From the NCBI GenBank assembly GCA_001600055.1, contig BCIV01000014.1, positions 62,001-126,000 of the forward strand: a DNA stretch of 64,000 bases, in the 5' to 3' direction. The notes under the pieces were generated by a model. That model was not told the origin of the DNA. It ran no database searches and saw only the letters and a list, made by a program, of their open reading frames with translations. Numbering within the stretch: the stretch's first letter is position 1; every line of letters starts with the position of its first letter. This DNA comes from Filobasidium wieringae (taxonomy: Eukaryota; Basidiomycota; Tremellomycetes; Filobasidiales; Filobasidiaceae). A program made the translations under genes and the position numbers. Shown here piece after piece: positions 11,775 through 22,384 of this stretch.

Positions 11775-12326
11775 CTAAGCCCTCGGGTTCGGCGGAAGCC
11801 TCAAAAAGAAAAGTTCCTTCTCAAATACAACTTGCTGGGCATAACGTTTTAGATGAGAATCCCTTAGCCGCCTTAGACGTGTTTCTTTCTCATCTGGCGC
11901 GGCATCCAAAACCACGTCCTCGTTGTTCCTGCGAGTCAATGAGCTTTCGTCCCGTGAACCAGAAATTACCAAATGGTCCATACCATGCGGGAATTTGTGC
12001 GAGGTAATGTGATTCGCCATCATCTCCTTGACCGATCTCGGGACTGCAGACAAGCTGCGTGTATGTCTGCTATGAGTATATTTGGTTTCAGCCAGAGATC
12101 CGTTAAGAGTGGCAATCAACGAGCGCTCTCCATCTATGTCCATATTACTCGAAAATTCCTCGTTTGCCGATGAGATATTCTGGCCCCTCCTGCTGGGTTG
12201 ACCGGATCGAAGGTACTCAAGATGCGGCTCGAGCTTGGAACGTTCAGACAAAGGCAAGTCTTTCAGAGATAGCGGCCCATCTGATGAGGTGCCGGTACTC
12301 CAACTGTTTTCCGGCTCGAGACTCAT
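11775..12326 (-). CDS. hypothetical intronless orphan protein, 183 aa
   Basis: A single uninterrupted frame from ATG (12326) to TAG. The predicted protein is hydrophilic and mostly disordered, with Ser/Glu/Arg-rich segments (SLKDLPLSERSKLEPHLEY near residue 21) and a helical, basic C-terminal third ending KELFFLRLPPNPRA. No signal peptide, membrane segment or known domain is visible. It lies in a low-gene-density stretch with other intronless minus-strand ORFs, unlike the intron-rich neighbours. It could be a young or lineage-specific gene, or a chance ORF; length and conventional start favour a gene only moderately. Confidence 0.4.
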   Translation of the reverse strand: MSLEPENSWSTGTSSDGPLSLKDLPLSERSKLEPHLEYLRSGQPSRRGQNISSANEEFSSNMDIDGERSLIATLNGSLAETKYTHSRHTRSLSAVPRSVKEMMANHITSHKFPHGMDHLVISGSRDESSLTRRNNEDVVLDAAPDEKETRLRRLRDSHLKRYAQQVVFEKELFFLRLPPNPRA

Positions 12327-13107
12327 CTCTCTGGATTAAGTAGCTAGTATTGAACGGCAGAGACTGTGCATCAGTAAGATCAATGTCAAGTTCAGCCCTC
12401 TTGTCAGTCTCAAGATTACACTTTAAACTACACGCCGTCCTTATCTTTTTTCTTTTGGAACCGGAAGCATGCGGCGCGGCGCGTGTATGAAAGGAACGTC
12501 ATGGCTGCGGGTACAGTTGCCCTAAGCATGACCGACTTGCTGGAAACGCATCATGAAAAGTTCAAACCTGTCATTGGTGATCTAATGGGTCTCGTATGTA
12601 GTGAGGTACGACTTCCTTGAGACTTGAATGAGAAGGACTGGCATCATAAACATCTCTCGCACGCGACATCGCACTTGACCCTGACGAGGAACGTCCGATT
12701 ATCCGGATAGTTCCCATCTTACCTCTTCGATAAGTCCAGGCAAGAATACACTGAATAAGCCTTTATCAGTGCTTCAGCGTCTCGACGAAAGACCATAGTG
12801 GAAGCCCTTCGATATGTGATCTGCTGAAATCAAGGCAAAAGGTTCAATTTGCTGCCATCGTTTTCTGACAACACATATACGACTACTGCAGGATGTATGC
12901 ATCTTCTCATTCTCAGTTCTTTACATCTGGAGTAGCATTGATTTCTTTCGCTTCTATGTAATCTTTCAAGTATGGCAGCATCCTCTGCATCGTGTCCGGC
13001 GTTATCAACTTGAGCCTCTGAGCTTCCTTCAACATTGCTTTGAGCTTGAAAGTGAAGTTCGCTTCTGTCTCGAAGTACAGCCTGTCCGCCCAGTCGAAGA
13101 TGGGTTT
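12327..13107. other. intergenic, no gene supported
   Basis: About 780 bp with no frame longer than a few dozen codons that has a plausible start. No repeat or RNA gene recognised. Confidence 0.45.
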
Positions 13108-13434
13108 CTATTCTTTGGGGGCTCCGTCACATAATGGTTGGCCGAGGCTCTTCAAGCAGTCAAGTTTCTGTTGATCGTTATTGATATTCCAATGCTGTAG
13201 AGTAAGCTGAAGCGCGTTTGCCATGCCCTCGGCATCCTTCAAAGTTTCGGGATCGATGTGCTGGGGGACCGTTCCCTCACGAGACTGGTGCGTGCTGGAA
13301 GGTGAATCCGAGGGCTGAAGCGACACATCGAACTCCGCAATAGAACCTTCCTCGTAAGAAACGATCTGCCAGTCATTGCTCTCATCGCTACATATGGAAT
13401 ATGTGGAACACGTATCGTCAGGTTCAGACGTCAT
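13108..13434 (-). CDS. hypothetical small acidic orphan protein, 108 aa
   Basis: An intronless frame from ATG (13434). The N-terminus is acidic and Ser/Thr-rich (SEPDDTCSTYSICSDESNDW); the C-terminal half looks helical, with a Cys near LDCLKSLGQPLCDGAP. No recognised domain. It sits between two other minus-strand intronless ORFs, suggesting one lineage-specific cluster. The short length means a chance ORF is a real alternative. Confidence 0.35.
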   Translation of the reverse strand: MTSEPDDTCSTYSICSDESNDWQIVSYEEGSIAEFDVSLQPSDSPSSTHQSREGTVPQHIDPETLKDAEGMANALQLTLQHWNINNDQQKLDCLKSLGQPLCDGAPKE

Positions 13435-13945
13435 GTTTTGGCTAAATAATCGGTATATCGAGGGTAAATTGAAGCCAGTACGATTCAGTCACATGAGACC
13501 GTCGCCAAATCTTAGCTTATATACTCTTCTCGGTTCGCTCGGACAGTTCCTTGGGAATCATGATTCAAGAACCAAAAACCAACCCTTTTTTTCTAGATGA
13601 AAGGAACTCGTTATGGCGTGTGATCGCTTGACGGCACGTACGCATGATGGCGAGGGAAGCATGCAACCGTTCAATGCACATTAGTGTATCGCTTTAGACG
13701 TTGACTTCATCATGTCGCCTAGATGAACACACGCTCTTAAGGAGTGGTTTGGTCATTCAGTCATCAGGCATGTATTGTGTCGCGGAACTTTTTCGGATAC
13801 AACTACGATCCCTCTCGTCTGCTATCCCTCTATAAAATTCCAGTAGCCAAACGATTTTTGCAAAAAGAGCACAAGGGATCAGTAGACACGTTGAGCAATG
13901 GTGTGCTTCTAAACGAGATGCAAACAATCTGCCATATCTTGCTTG
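13435..13945. other. intergenic, no gene supported
   Basis: About 510 bp between two orphan ORFs; nothing recognised. Confidence 0.4.
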
Positions 13946-14623
13946 TTATACGTGCGAATGACATCCTTTGTACTTCAAGCTGTGCTGATTCGGTTGGGAC
14001 GGTTGATTTACAACCAGGGAGAGCAAACCGTATCGTGTGACATGCTTCACAATCTCATTCTTGCGTGTCTCCACTGTGTCCAAAGTATCAGCGTTCTTTT
14101 CCGTTAAAGAGGTGACTTCGAACGTCTCGAAGATCGCCTTTAAATATTCTGGAGACGCCTTTTCGAGCGTGTCATTACCACTTATATCTCGTAGGAGAAT
14201 AGCCAGACGATAAGCAGCTTGCCGAAGCCCCGAAAGGTGTAGCTGAATCCGAATCCACTCGACCTCGTAGACGTGCTCCAGAGAGTCGAGATAATATTGG
14301 TAGGTGTCCCGAAGCGAATACAACCGTTTAAGGTCTTTCTGGTATTCCGCACAATCGCCAGTGCAGCAATCCCCAACTCGAGGTAATTCAGCGGCCGTGC
14401 TACCACATGCGTCGGTCTGCTGAGAGGCATAGGTTTCAGATAGCAACCAGGAGTCTTCAGACCATGTTCGCTTGTATGAGGCAGGTTGAGATAACGTTCT
14501 GAGAGAGAATGGTTGTCCTGCCAGAACGCCTTCATGTAAATCTGGGAACAATTCTATAGGGCCTCCGAAAGAACAACCTCGCTCTCGAGTTGTAGCGGTA
14601 TCAGAGTAGTGGTCAGTCGACAT
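13946..14623 (-). CDS. hypothetical intronless orphan protein with helical core, 225 aa
   Basis: A single frame from ATG (14623) to TGA. After a Ser/Thr-rich N-terminal 80 residues with a CCTGDC motif near residue 86, residues about 92-190 form a dense run of predicted helices (KDLKRLYSLRDTYQYYLDSL, WIRIQLHLSGLRQAAYRLAI). This is the most protein-like of the cluster. No family recognised and no membrane segment. The longest member of the 11.7-15.8 kb intronless group; the same strand and similar architecture suggest related origin, although no clear sequence similarity between members was seen by eye. Confidence 0.5.
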   Translation of the reverse strand: MSTDHYSDTATTRERGCSFGGPIELFPDLHEGVLAGQPFSLRTLSQPASYKRTWSEDSWLLSETYASQQTDACGSTAAELPRVGDCCTGDCAEYQKDLKRLYSLRDTYQYYLDSLEHVYEVEWIRIQLHLSGLRQAAYRLAILLRDISGNDTLEKASPEYLKAIFETFEVTSLTEKNADTLDTVETRKNEIVKHVTRYGLLSLVVNQPSQPNQHSLKYKGCHSHV

Positions 14624-15307
14624 TGAGCTAAGCTTGGGTTTCTATACGGTTGGTTTTCGAAGAATCGGATGATATAAAGTGGGTTGAACCATTGGCCATA
14701 TAGTGTGATTTGCAGTGCCCATCACAGCGTACCCTTTATGCTCGGTCATATCACTCATACCTTTTGGGAGAGTCATGAAAGGGGCGTCCGAACCCATTGC
14801 AATGACGTGGTATCTCAATAACGTGGTGTAATGCAAAATCACATACAGTAGGATAGATTATGGTCATCGATACAATTATGATATCGATTGATAAACGTCA
14901 AGCCGCGCTGTAATCCTCCATCAGCCTAAGGAAAACAACAGTATGACAGCGCGGTCGAATTCAACTTGGCATTCTTGCATGACGCTCTTGATCTTCACAG
15001 TCTTATGAATATTAAAGGGTGATTTGTATACGATTCGATCATGGTCAGTCCTTCTCGAATGCCCAAACAGCTGTTGTTCTCTGTTTCCCTTACCGCGTGA
15101 CTGACGCGCCGATTCATGATCGGATTCAGGAAAACATTGCCGATATTCTAATTCGCAGTTAGGCAGGTCTTAAAGGGTTCCTCACCAAATGCTCAGACAA
15201 AAGAGGAAAGAAGATGAATTCTGATCTCGGTTGTTCTTGTGCATAAGGGTTATGGTTGTATAAGTATGACAAGCTGCGTCGGTCGTTGATACACATCTAT
15301 TCCACTA
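14624..15307. other. intergenic, no gene supported
   Basis: About 680 bp. A 66-codon minus frame at 14642..14842 exists but has no supporting features. AT-richer DNA around 14850-14890. Confidence 0.4.
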
Positions 15308-15748
15308 TCAGCTCGCTTTCTTCTCGTCCAACGTCTGCTCCGATTTTTTAGTCAGCACTTTCAGACCGCTACTCGTCCCATTACTTCGTTTCTCCTTTCC
15401 GCCTTTCTCTTTTGCTGAAACCGATCGTCCAAATCGATCACGTAACATATGATCTTCACGCTCACGGTCAAGTTCTAATTTTTCCCTCCCAATTTTCTCT
15501 TCTTCGTCCGAATCATCGCTCGAAGCAGAACTGGACCCAAAGTCCAGATTGGCCTTAGGATCAAGTAAGGGTTTAGTACGATTCAAAGAACCATGAACAT
15601 GTTTAGCGAGTTCTCTCATTTGGGATCGTTTTTCACAGTGGGCCGTGTGATCTTTTTGTCGATATGAGATTTCCTCCTTCGAACTCTCGGAAGAAGATGA
15701 GCTGGAGATCGATAATGAGTCATCTGTATCGGATGTTTTGGAGCTCAT
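15308..15748 (-). CDS. hypothetical charged, Ser/Asp-rich protein, 146 aa
   Basis: An intronless frame from ATG (15748). Two Ser-rich acidic patches (about residues 12-25 and 71-85, the second SSSASSDDSDEEEKIGREK) are followed by a basic Lys/Arg tail. The composition resembles nuclear or nucleolar phosphoproteins with casein-kinase-type sites, but no domain is present, so no function is assigned. Confidence 0.5.
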   Translation of the reverse strand: MSSKTSDTDDSLSISSSSSSESSKEEISYRQKDHTAHCEKRSQMRELAKHVHGSLNRTKPLLDPKANLDFGSSSASSDDSDEEEKIGREKLELDREREDHMLRDRFGRSVSAKEKGGKEKRSNGTSSGLKVLTKKSEQTLDEKKAS

Positions 15749-16398
15749 CTCTATATGTTCTACGGCCGACGTTCTATCCTACTTCTTCCGCAGTACAAAC
15801 AAGGTCATCAAGCTATATGGGGGCCAGATACACTGCCAGTATTGATACTTCACACATCTACTTGGGGATCTGTCCGAAGAAGTATCGCACATAACGGTAC
15901 GGACATTGCTCAAAGGAGAGCAAGAGGTGATAAGCGACTTACCGAGTACGAAAGAAGTCGTGCTGATCAAAAGATAAGGAGGTAGTGTCGGACATAATGG
16001 GCTTTGGTATGTCCGTACAAAGTCTGCGGGACAACGACGGGTTGTCAATCTCCCTTGGTCAGAACGCCCTAGATCTGAATGTGCGGCAGGTGAATTGTAC
16101 AATCCGTGCTACATTTTCCTTCTTTTGCTGGTGGTCGGCATAACCAGCGTTTTCTGTATCTGTGATCTGTGTATCTGCCGGTCGCTATCATGTCCCGATG
16201 TCAATATCGTCATCGATTGGTGGCCGACGGTCATATCCGAACTCGCGATCCATGTGCAAATGCCCGTCCTTGCTATATTTGCTACATCCTTCCTCACCAT
16301 ATAACAACCTTACATCCTTATACCTACTACCACTGATCGACATCTTTCCTTACCTCGTCACCTGTCTAGTCTACTCGTCGTGATCTACGACTGACTAC
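15749..16398. promoter_or_regulatory. divergent intergenic region
   Basis: About 650 bp between the minus-strand Ser-rich ORF and the plus-strand transporter. It probably contains both promoters. The last 100 bp before 16399 are pyrimidine-rich, as expected for a fungal promoter and leader. Confidence 0.4.
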
Positions 16399-19353
16399 AT
16401 GATGGCGACAACAATGGGCGTCCAAACGGAATCGTTCATCGATCTCTTGACAACCACGTTCCAAGCTACAGTCATCGTCACTCTCATCTTTGGCTTAGGG
16501 TATTTCGTCGCTGGCCAGAAATACGCCTCGAGGGAATTCGGTCTGGTGAGTATCGCCAATCTTTCCGTGATGTAGTTCGGGCGGGAGTGATAACTGACCT
16601 GAGCTCGTTGTAGAACTTATCATGGCTGACTAAAAACGCCTTAGCACCTTGCTTCATCATCTACACTCTCGCCCCTTCTAGTCTCTTTACCGTTCACAAC
16701 ATCTACAAACGTGCGTCTCCTTGTTCTTCCATCACTAAACGCTTCAAATATTGAGACGGTCTGCTATTACGATAGTCTGGCCTATTCCCGTCTTAGCTGT
16801 GATCACGCATTTGAGCAGTGTCATCTTCTCCCTTGCACTTAATCGTTTCGCTCGTGCACCTGCTTGGGTCGTAGACAGCTTGAGTTACAATAAGTCAGTT
16901 TCAGCCCCATCGTTTCTTTCCATCATTGTGTAGAAGAAGTCGCTGATCGTCATTATTCCATGAATTTTTAAGCGTCTCTTCCATCCCTCTTCTAACGTTC
17001 CTAGCGTACTCACGTCTATCTTCCGCCGAGAAAGGTCCTCTGGGACATCTCAAATGGAGGATATTGGAAGAAAACGATGATGTGCTCAAGAGAGGACTGG
17101 GGCTGATTGTTTTCAGTTGGTGGATCGTCGATCTTGCTAGGTGAGTCATCTGCGGGTATCCGGAAATTGGGGAGTCAGAAGCGGATGGACTGATGTATCA
17201 TCACCATGAAATGATGGTAGATCCCTTTTAGTCCCTGTCACGGATAGACTCAAGATCCATCATCCAGCGATCAAACTCCCAAGCTCTGACTTGGATGGGG
17301 ATGAGACGGATTCACTAGCCGATTCTGAAGCCGATGTGGATCAGGTCGATGAGGATCCGATTCAAGAACATCTTCCCACGTTCTCTACCGGTGCGAATGA
17401 AGAGACACCGCTTTTGAACGGGACCGGTTCTTCTGGACCGAAGACGTTGGGGGAAAAGATCTCGTTGCGCTTGGCTTTCTTACCAGCGAGTCTTATTCCC
17501 GGACTTGTTGGGTTGGTCATCGCCATGGTCCCGCCGTTCCGAAGAGGATTGACCACCGAGGGAGGATGGGTCTGGGGAGTCGTCGGGGGAGCACTAGGGT
17601 GGTTAGGGTTCGGATACGTTGTGCTTGATGTTTTAGGATTAGGAGCGGTTTTACAAAAAGGACAGCTCAAGGATGGGTAAGTTTGTCTGGAATCGGGTTT
17701 GATTCGGTTCGGGTTGTTGATCAACGGTCGGTATCGGGGATAGGGAGAAGAAGACCATTCCTCCTACTTTGGGATTCGTCATGCTTATTTGCTTTTGGAG
17801 GTACTTTGCACTGCCTGCTATTTCCATCGCGATCGTTTATGGGTTTAGGAACGGGTTGCCATTGAAGGCTTTCTCGCATGACCCAGTCTTTGTGAGTCGG
17901 ACCACGGTTTGAAAGCAAGAAGATCGTGCATAGGCGCTAACGGATGATCTGCATGGATCTATAGGCCTACGTGTTGGCCAGTATCGTCATCTCGCCCCCC
18001 AACCTTCCTAGGAACTTGACCCCTCATTTATCCTCCATCCACCTCTCCGCCTACTTTGTCTATTTCCTCACTTCCCTCGCTCTGGCGTATAGTATCTCCA
18101 TCCCCGGCTCTGGGATCTCGTTCGAGAACGATTTCGACGTCAAGGGAGCGCTCAAGAGTGCTCTGGGAGGAGGAATCGCCGGAGCCCTGGCGATGATTCT
18201 TCAGGTCGTGCTCCTCATGTGGATCAGGACTGCTATGAATTACCAGTACAGGTACGGAGGGACTTTCTTGGACACGCTTAGGAAACTCTGGAGGGAAGGG
18301 GGCGTTTATAGGTTTTATGCCGGGTTAGGAGCTGCTTTGTGAGTCGGAGCGTTGGGTTCTGGTTGGAAGAGGGATCATGAACTGATCCGATTTGGACGCG
18401 GTGGTAGGATTCAAGCACCCGTCTCCCGGTTCGGGGACACGGCCGCGAACGCCGGGATCTTTGCTCTTCTCTCCACCCTCACCTGGCCCGTCTTGGTCAA
18501 GACCATCGCCGCCTCCCTCGCCTCGGCTTTGTTCAGGATGACCCTCACGCCTATCGATACCCTCAAGACGACTCAGCAGACTCGGGGTGGGGTGGAAGGG
18601 TTCAAGCTGCTCAAGGAACGAGTCAAGAAGTATGGGGTCGGGTGTCTTTGGTGGGGTGCGGTCGCTACCGCTGGAGCCACTTTTGTTGGACATTGTGAGT
18701 GGTTGGCAAGTAAACCCGTTGACTGGAGGTGGACTGATCGCGTTGTTTCGTCACTTAGATCCTTGGTTCGGAGTGAGTCGAGGTTGGATGTACGTATTCG
18801 GGAATCGAGACTGATATTCTTTTCGCGATAGACTTACAACTTCCTCCAGGCGCACCTGCCCGTGGCGAACAACCTGTTCCAAAAGTTGCTCGTAAGTCTC
18901 GTCGGCTCCTTGTCACTCGACCGGGAGCTCATCGCTTTACCTATACCCTCTATAGCGTCAAGCCGTTATCGGATTCGCCGCTTCGGTCGTCTCGGATACC
19001 GTCAGTAACAGTCTCCGAGTCGTCAAGACTTATCGACAAGTGCATGAAAGTCAGGTTGGATACGGTATGTCGTCCCATCGAAAGAGATCGGATGGCGACT
19101 AAGCTGATCTATACGATGCTCTTCCATAGTCGAGGCGGCTAAGCAGATTGTACACGAAGAAGGCTGGAGGGGTCTATTCGGTCGAGGGCTTATCACCCGA
19201 TACGTGGCCAATGGATTACAAGGGATCTTGTTCTCCGTGCTTTGGAAGTTGTTTTCAGACTTGTGAGTGATTCGGGGCGTCCGGTCGAGCGAATCAGGCG
19301 TGGACTGATTGGTTTGGTTGAATTTTTGCAGGATCGCGAGGAAAGGTAAATAA
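16399..19353 (+). CDS. auxin-efflux-carrier (PIN-like) domain fused to SLC25 mitochondrial carrier domain
   Basis: Thirteen exons join in phase to 661 residues: 16399..16545, 16614..16710, 16776..16893, 16973..17140, 17221..17676, 17744..17891, 17965..18338, 18408..18694, 18759..18772, 18832..18891, 18956..19064, 19130..19262 and 19332..19353. Residues 1 to about 345 resemble a fungal auxin efflux carrier: hydrophobic spans, NVSSIPLLTFLAYSRL, an acidic cytosolic loop (about 150-230), and the terminal HDPVF-AYVLASIVISPPN. Residues from about 370 on are an SLC25 carrier: LMWIRTAMNYQYRYGG, SRFGDTAANAG, the signature PIDTLK near residue 500, and HYPWFGTYNFL. Exon 17965..18338 itself carries the end of the first domain and the start of the second. 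No in-frame ATG is available to start a separate carrier. A mis-assembled or mis-spliced pair of neighbouring genes is the main alternative. Confidence 0.75.
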
Positions 19354-19542
19354 TCACAGGGATGAAGGACATGCGGAGGTCGTGCTTCGTGAAATGTAGA
19401 CTCAAGGACGATCGATATGAAGACGTTGTGCCTCGCCTGTTCATTCTTTGGACTGTGCGGTATCAGACAAACCGATCATGACCTATCGAAATTCATCTGA
19501 GCTTTGTTGCAGACCTTATCGCTTCATCAGTGTTCAGTGTAC

Positions 19543-19887
19543 TCAGTTTGTTGGTTCGTCATAGGAACTGACGAACAAATCCTCATGAACCTCAAAGAAA
19601 TGTGCCCTCATGACCTTCATGTTGTGAAAATTTTCTTTTGGATCCGTACACACCGGACACTTTATGGAGGACGCTCCGGTTTTGAAGGTGATGCCATACT
19701 TGTAAGTCAAAAACCTGCTCAAAAACCTCAAGTCAGTGTCGCCAGACACCTGTTCGACACAACCTTCTTACCTGCTCAATACAACGCTCTGGTCAGTGTG
19801 GACGGAGATGTCTTGGTGCCTTTTCAATTTGATAGGTTGCCAATCCTTTCGTTGCTCTTCGACCATGGTTTCGTCTGCCAGACACAT
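19543..19887 (-). CDS. small protein with two C2H2-like zinc fingers (5' end uncertain)
   Basis: Two exons, 19772..19887 and 19543..19714, join in phase with a GTAAG donor and a GAGCAG acceptor, giving about 95 residues from the first usable ATG. The second finger reads KCPVC...MRAHFFEVH (C-x2-C then H-x4-H). A first finger is suggested by RCDMC...LKRHQDISVH, but its first Cys lies just upstream of the ATG at 19887, in a frame open back to about 19945; the real first exon is probably missed. The stop is followed by the 3' end of the transporter gene on the other strand. It may be a zinc-finger nucleic-acid-binding protein; function not assigned. Confidence 0.5.
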
Positions 19888-19927
19888 ATCACAACGAACA
19901 GTGTAAGTAAATAGAGATCCGATCCAT

Positions 19928-20013
19928 CCGGATGCTTTTTAGTAATGCCGTTACGCCTCTGCGTTTCCTGTCGTTTGCGATAACGGCATTACTAATCACC
20001 CAAAAGCATCCGG
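19928..20013. repeat. hairpin-forming inverted repeat
   Basis: The arm 19928..19939 pairs perfectly with 20002..20013 (12 bp) and the arm 19940..19953 with 19981..19994 (14 bp). A 7 nt bulge (19995..20001) lies on one side and the loop is 27 nt. The 26 paired bases lie in the region between the minus-strand zinc-finger gene and the plus-strand synthase-like gene. It could be a MITE-like foldback, a cruciform or a regulatory dyad. Confidence 0.85.
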
Positions 20014-20142
20014 CCGTCGCTGATCCAAAGGAATCTGGAATCTGGTCGTTACGACCATACGAATCCATACATCCACGATCGTTTCAGGTCATGCATCGTT
20101 CAGAACGTTTGGAACCTGATCAACAAGCTGGAGCTTCATAGA

Positions 20143-22384
20143 ATGGCTACTATTGTCAGAACGGCCAACGAAATCCAGCGAAAACGGGTTCTTTCCGACC
20201 TAGCTCAGACTTTGATTGGTACAGCACTAGCGATTCACATCACTCCTTTCCTCCTTGAACCATTATTCGGATCGATTCCTGTCCACGAACACCTCAAGCC
20301 CACTATCAACGGTCTATTCGCCTTGGGAGGATTCCTCTCCTTGTTCACTCCGTTTTTGTCACAAGTCTCGAGCAGTCTGTATGCTACAGCGGTAGCTGTG
20401 ATACCAGTATCGTTCAAGTGGATCGCAAAGTACGGTGGAGAGTTTGGAGGGATAACGGCTGGTCCGACTATCGCTTTGGTATCATTACTAGGGTTTCCTG
20501 TCATATTGGGAGCTGCCCAAGTCTGTCGTATCAGTGTGAGTGCTCTTCGCCGTGGCCGTCTGCGAGATGGGCTGATCATCCGGATGTCAAAGGCAGACCT
20601 TCAGGCAGGACGAAATGCCAACGTAGTGGGATTTATCGCGTTCGCAGCTTTTTGGTTAGGATGCCAAGGCGTTCTGAATGTTCTCGATAGCAATAACCAC
20701 CTATTACGGAAGGCCATAACGTTCATCCGACCTGAACTTAGGGATGCTCGTCTAGCTGTGAGTCTCAATCTCGCTATATCACAGGATGACCAAGTGCTGA
20801 CGTTCCTCTTTACTGTATAGCTCGTAGTCGTTCCTCTTCTACAAATCACCCCAGGCGTTTTCGATAGGCGTATACCTCAATCACAAAGATTCCTAGGGAT
20901 CCTAGCTCTGGGCCTTATCGCTTCGACCTCCCTTTCCGTACTAAGACCCCGTCCTTTCCCTTACACCGTCTCCATTCCTGCAGCTCCTGCACCCCCCGGA
21001 GCTCCTGAGGATCGACCGGATCCAGCGATTCAGATTCTGAACTCCACACAAGGTCTGACAGGTCGGATCGTCGTGGGGCAAAACTTGGAGTATGGGTACA
21101 GGTTTCTGAGGTGCGATCATAGTTTACTGGGTGGAAGATGGGTCAGGCAAGGGGATGATGGGAAAGACCAATTTGGTGATTCGTGAGTTCTGCCTCTTTT
21201 CGTTTCGATTGCTTGACGGGTTGAGAGAGTTTCGTGATTGGTGTATAGGATCTTTTCGACCTTCCTACTGCAGGATGCGGCTCGATTGGTATATCGCTCC
21301 GAGCCACTACCAAGACAGCTTTCGGCTGAGATAATGTTGGTACGATTCGTCTTTTCGGATCGATAACGAGGCTGACGAACCCATTATAGCGGGTTGGGTG
21401 TAGGGATCGGTGCGCAGAGCCTTATCTCTGAGGGCTTATCGGTGAATATAGTCGGTCAGTCTGTCAATCGCTGACGAACATCAACTCCAGTTAAAGCTCA
21501 CAATCGATTTCCATAGAGATCGACGCTGCGGTTTATCACGCTGCACGGACTTATTTCGGCTTGCAACGTCCCGCGAACGTCGTGCTTGACGATGGCGGGA
21601 AACTGGTGGAAGACCGGGCGACGGAGATTCGACAACGTGGGGAATTACCTTTGAAGCAGAACGACTATGTCGTCCATGATTGCTTTACCGGCGGGAGCGT
21701 ACCAGCCGAGCTATTCACGAGGGAGTTTTGGTGGGATCTCGTGATGAGCGTGAAAACGGACGGGGTGGTGGTTATCGTCAGTAGTATTGAATCGATCAAA
21801 CGCTTTACTGGCTGATGATATCCCGAAATCTCTCGCACATAGAATTTCGCCGGGATCCTTGAGAGTCGAGCTTCGAAAGCGGTCTTCATCACCCTGTTGG
21901 ACGTGTTTCCACAATGCCGAGCTTTTCAAGACGTACACGGTATGCCGGAGAATCCTACCGGCGCAGAGCTCGTGAACATGGTACGTGGTTTCCTCGAGTC
22001 TTATGGTAGCGCTCATCACGAATCCAATCCTTTCGATCAGGTCATATTCTGTACCATGGCCCACTCACCGCTTTTGAGCTTCCGACCGCCCGAGCCGAGA
22101 GACTTTAGTCGGTCAAGGTTGAAGTGAGTTGCAAGCGATTCTGTGTGTCCAACGTACGCTCGTCTCACTTTCCTCTGTGCTGTTTGTTCAGGATGGAGGT
22201 GTTATCAGATTTCCTACCTCATGAAATCTCGATAGCAGAACAGATCGAAGGGATGGATTCCGATTCGGTATTGCGTAGAGGGAGAGGTATGGACCAATTA
22301 GACAGATGGCAAACGGATAGCGCCAGAGCGACATGGGAGGCCATGCGTAAGATCATGCCTGTGGAAGGCTGGTTGGCTTATTGA
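20143..22384 (+). CDS. membrane-anchored spermidine-synthase-like (SAM-dependent fold) protein
   Basis: Exons 20143..20535, 20593..20757, 20821..21182, 21249..21335, 21390..21454, 21517..21776, 21843..21980, 22041..22123 and 22192..22384 give 581 residues. The N-terminal 230 residues carry about six hydrophobic spans (LAQTLIGTALAIHITPFLLE, FIAFAAFWLGCQGVLNVL and others). From about residue 290 there is a polyamine-synthase/methyltransferase Rossmann fold: GLGVGIGAQ near 337, NIVEIDAAVYHAARTYFGL, VHDCFTGG, and EFWWDLV. Fungal proteins of this build are usually annotated as spermine/spermidine synthase-like; real substrate unknown. The intron at 21336 uses an unusual GTTGGT donor, needed to keep frame before the glycine loop. 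The intron 20536..20592 is 57 nt, in frame and stop-free, so retention would also give an intact protein. Confidence 0.82.

Noticed and set aside
14642..14842. 66-codon minus ORF
   Set aside because: Short, no conserved features, no splice partner in frame; kept as gap sequence.
17892..17964. Termination of the auxin-carrier gene by reading into the intron after HDPVF
   Set aside because: Would cut off the conserved AYVLASIVISPPN block and leave the downstream carrier without a start codon; the GTGAGT...TATAG intron joins both in phase.
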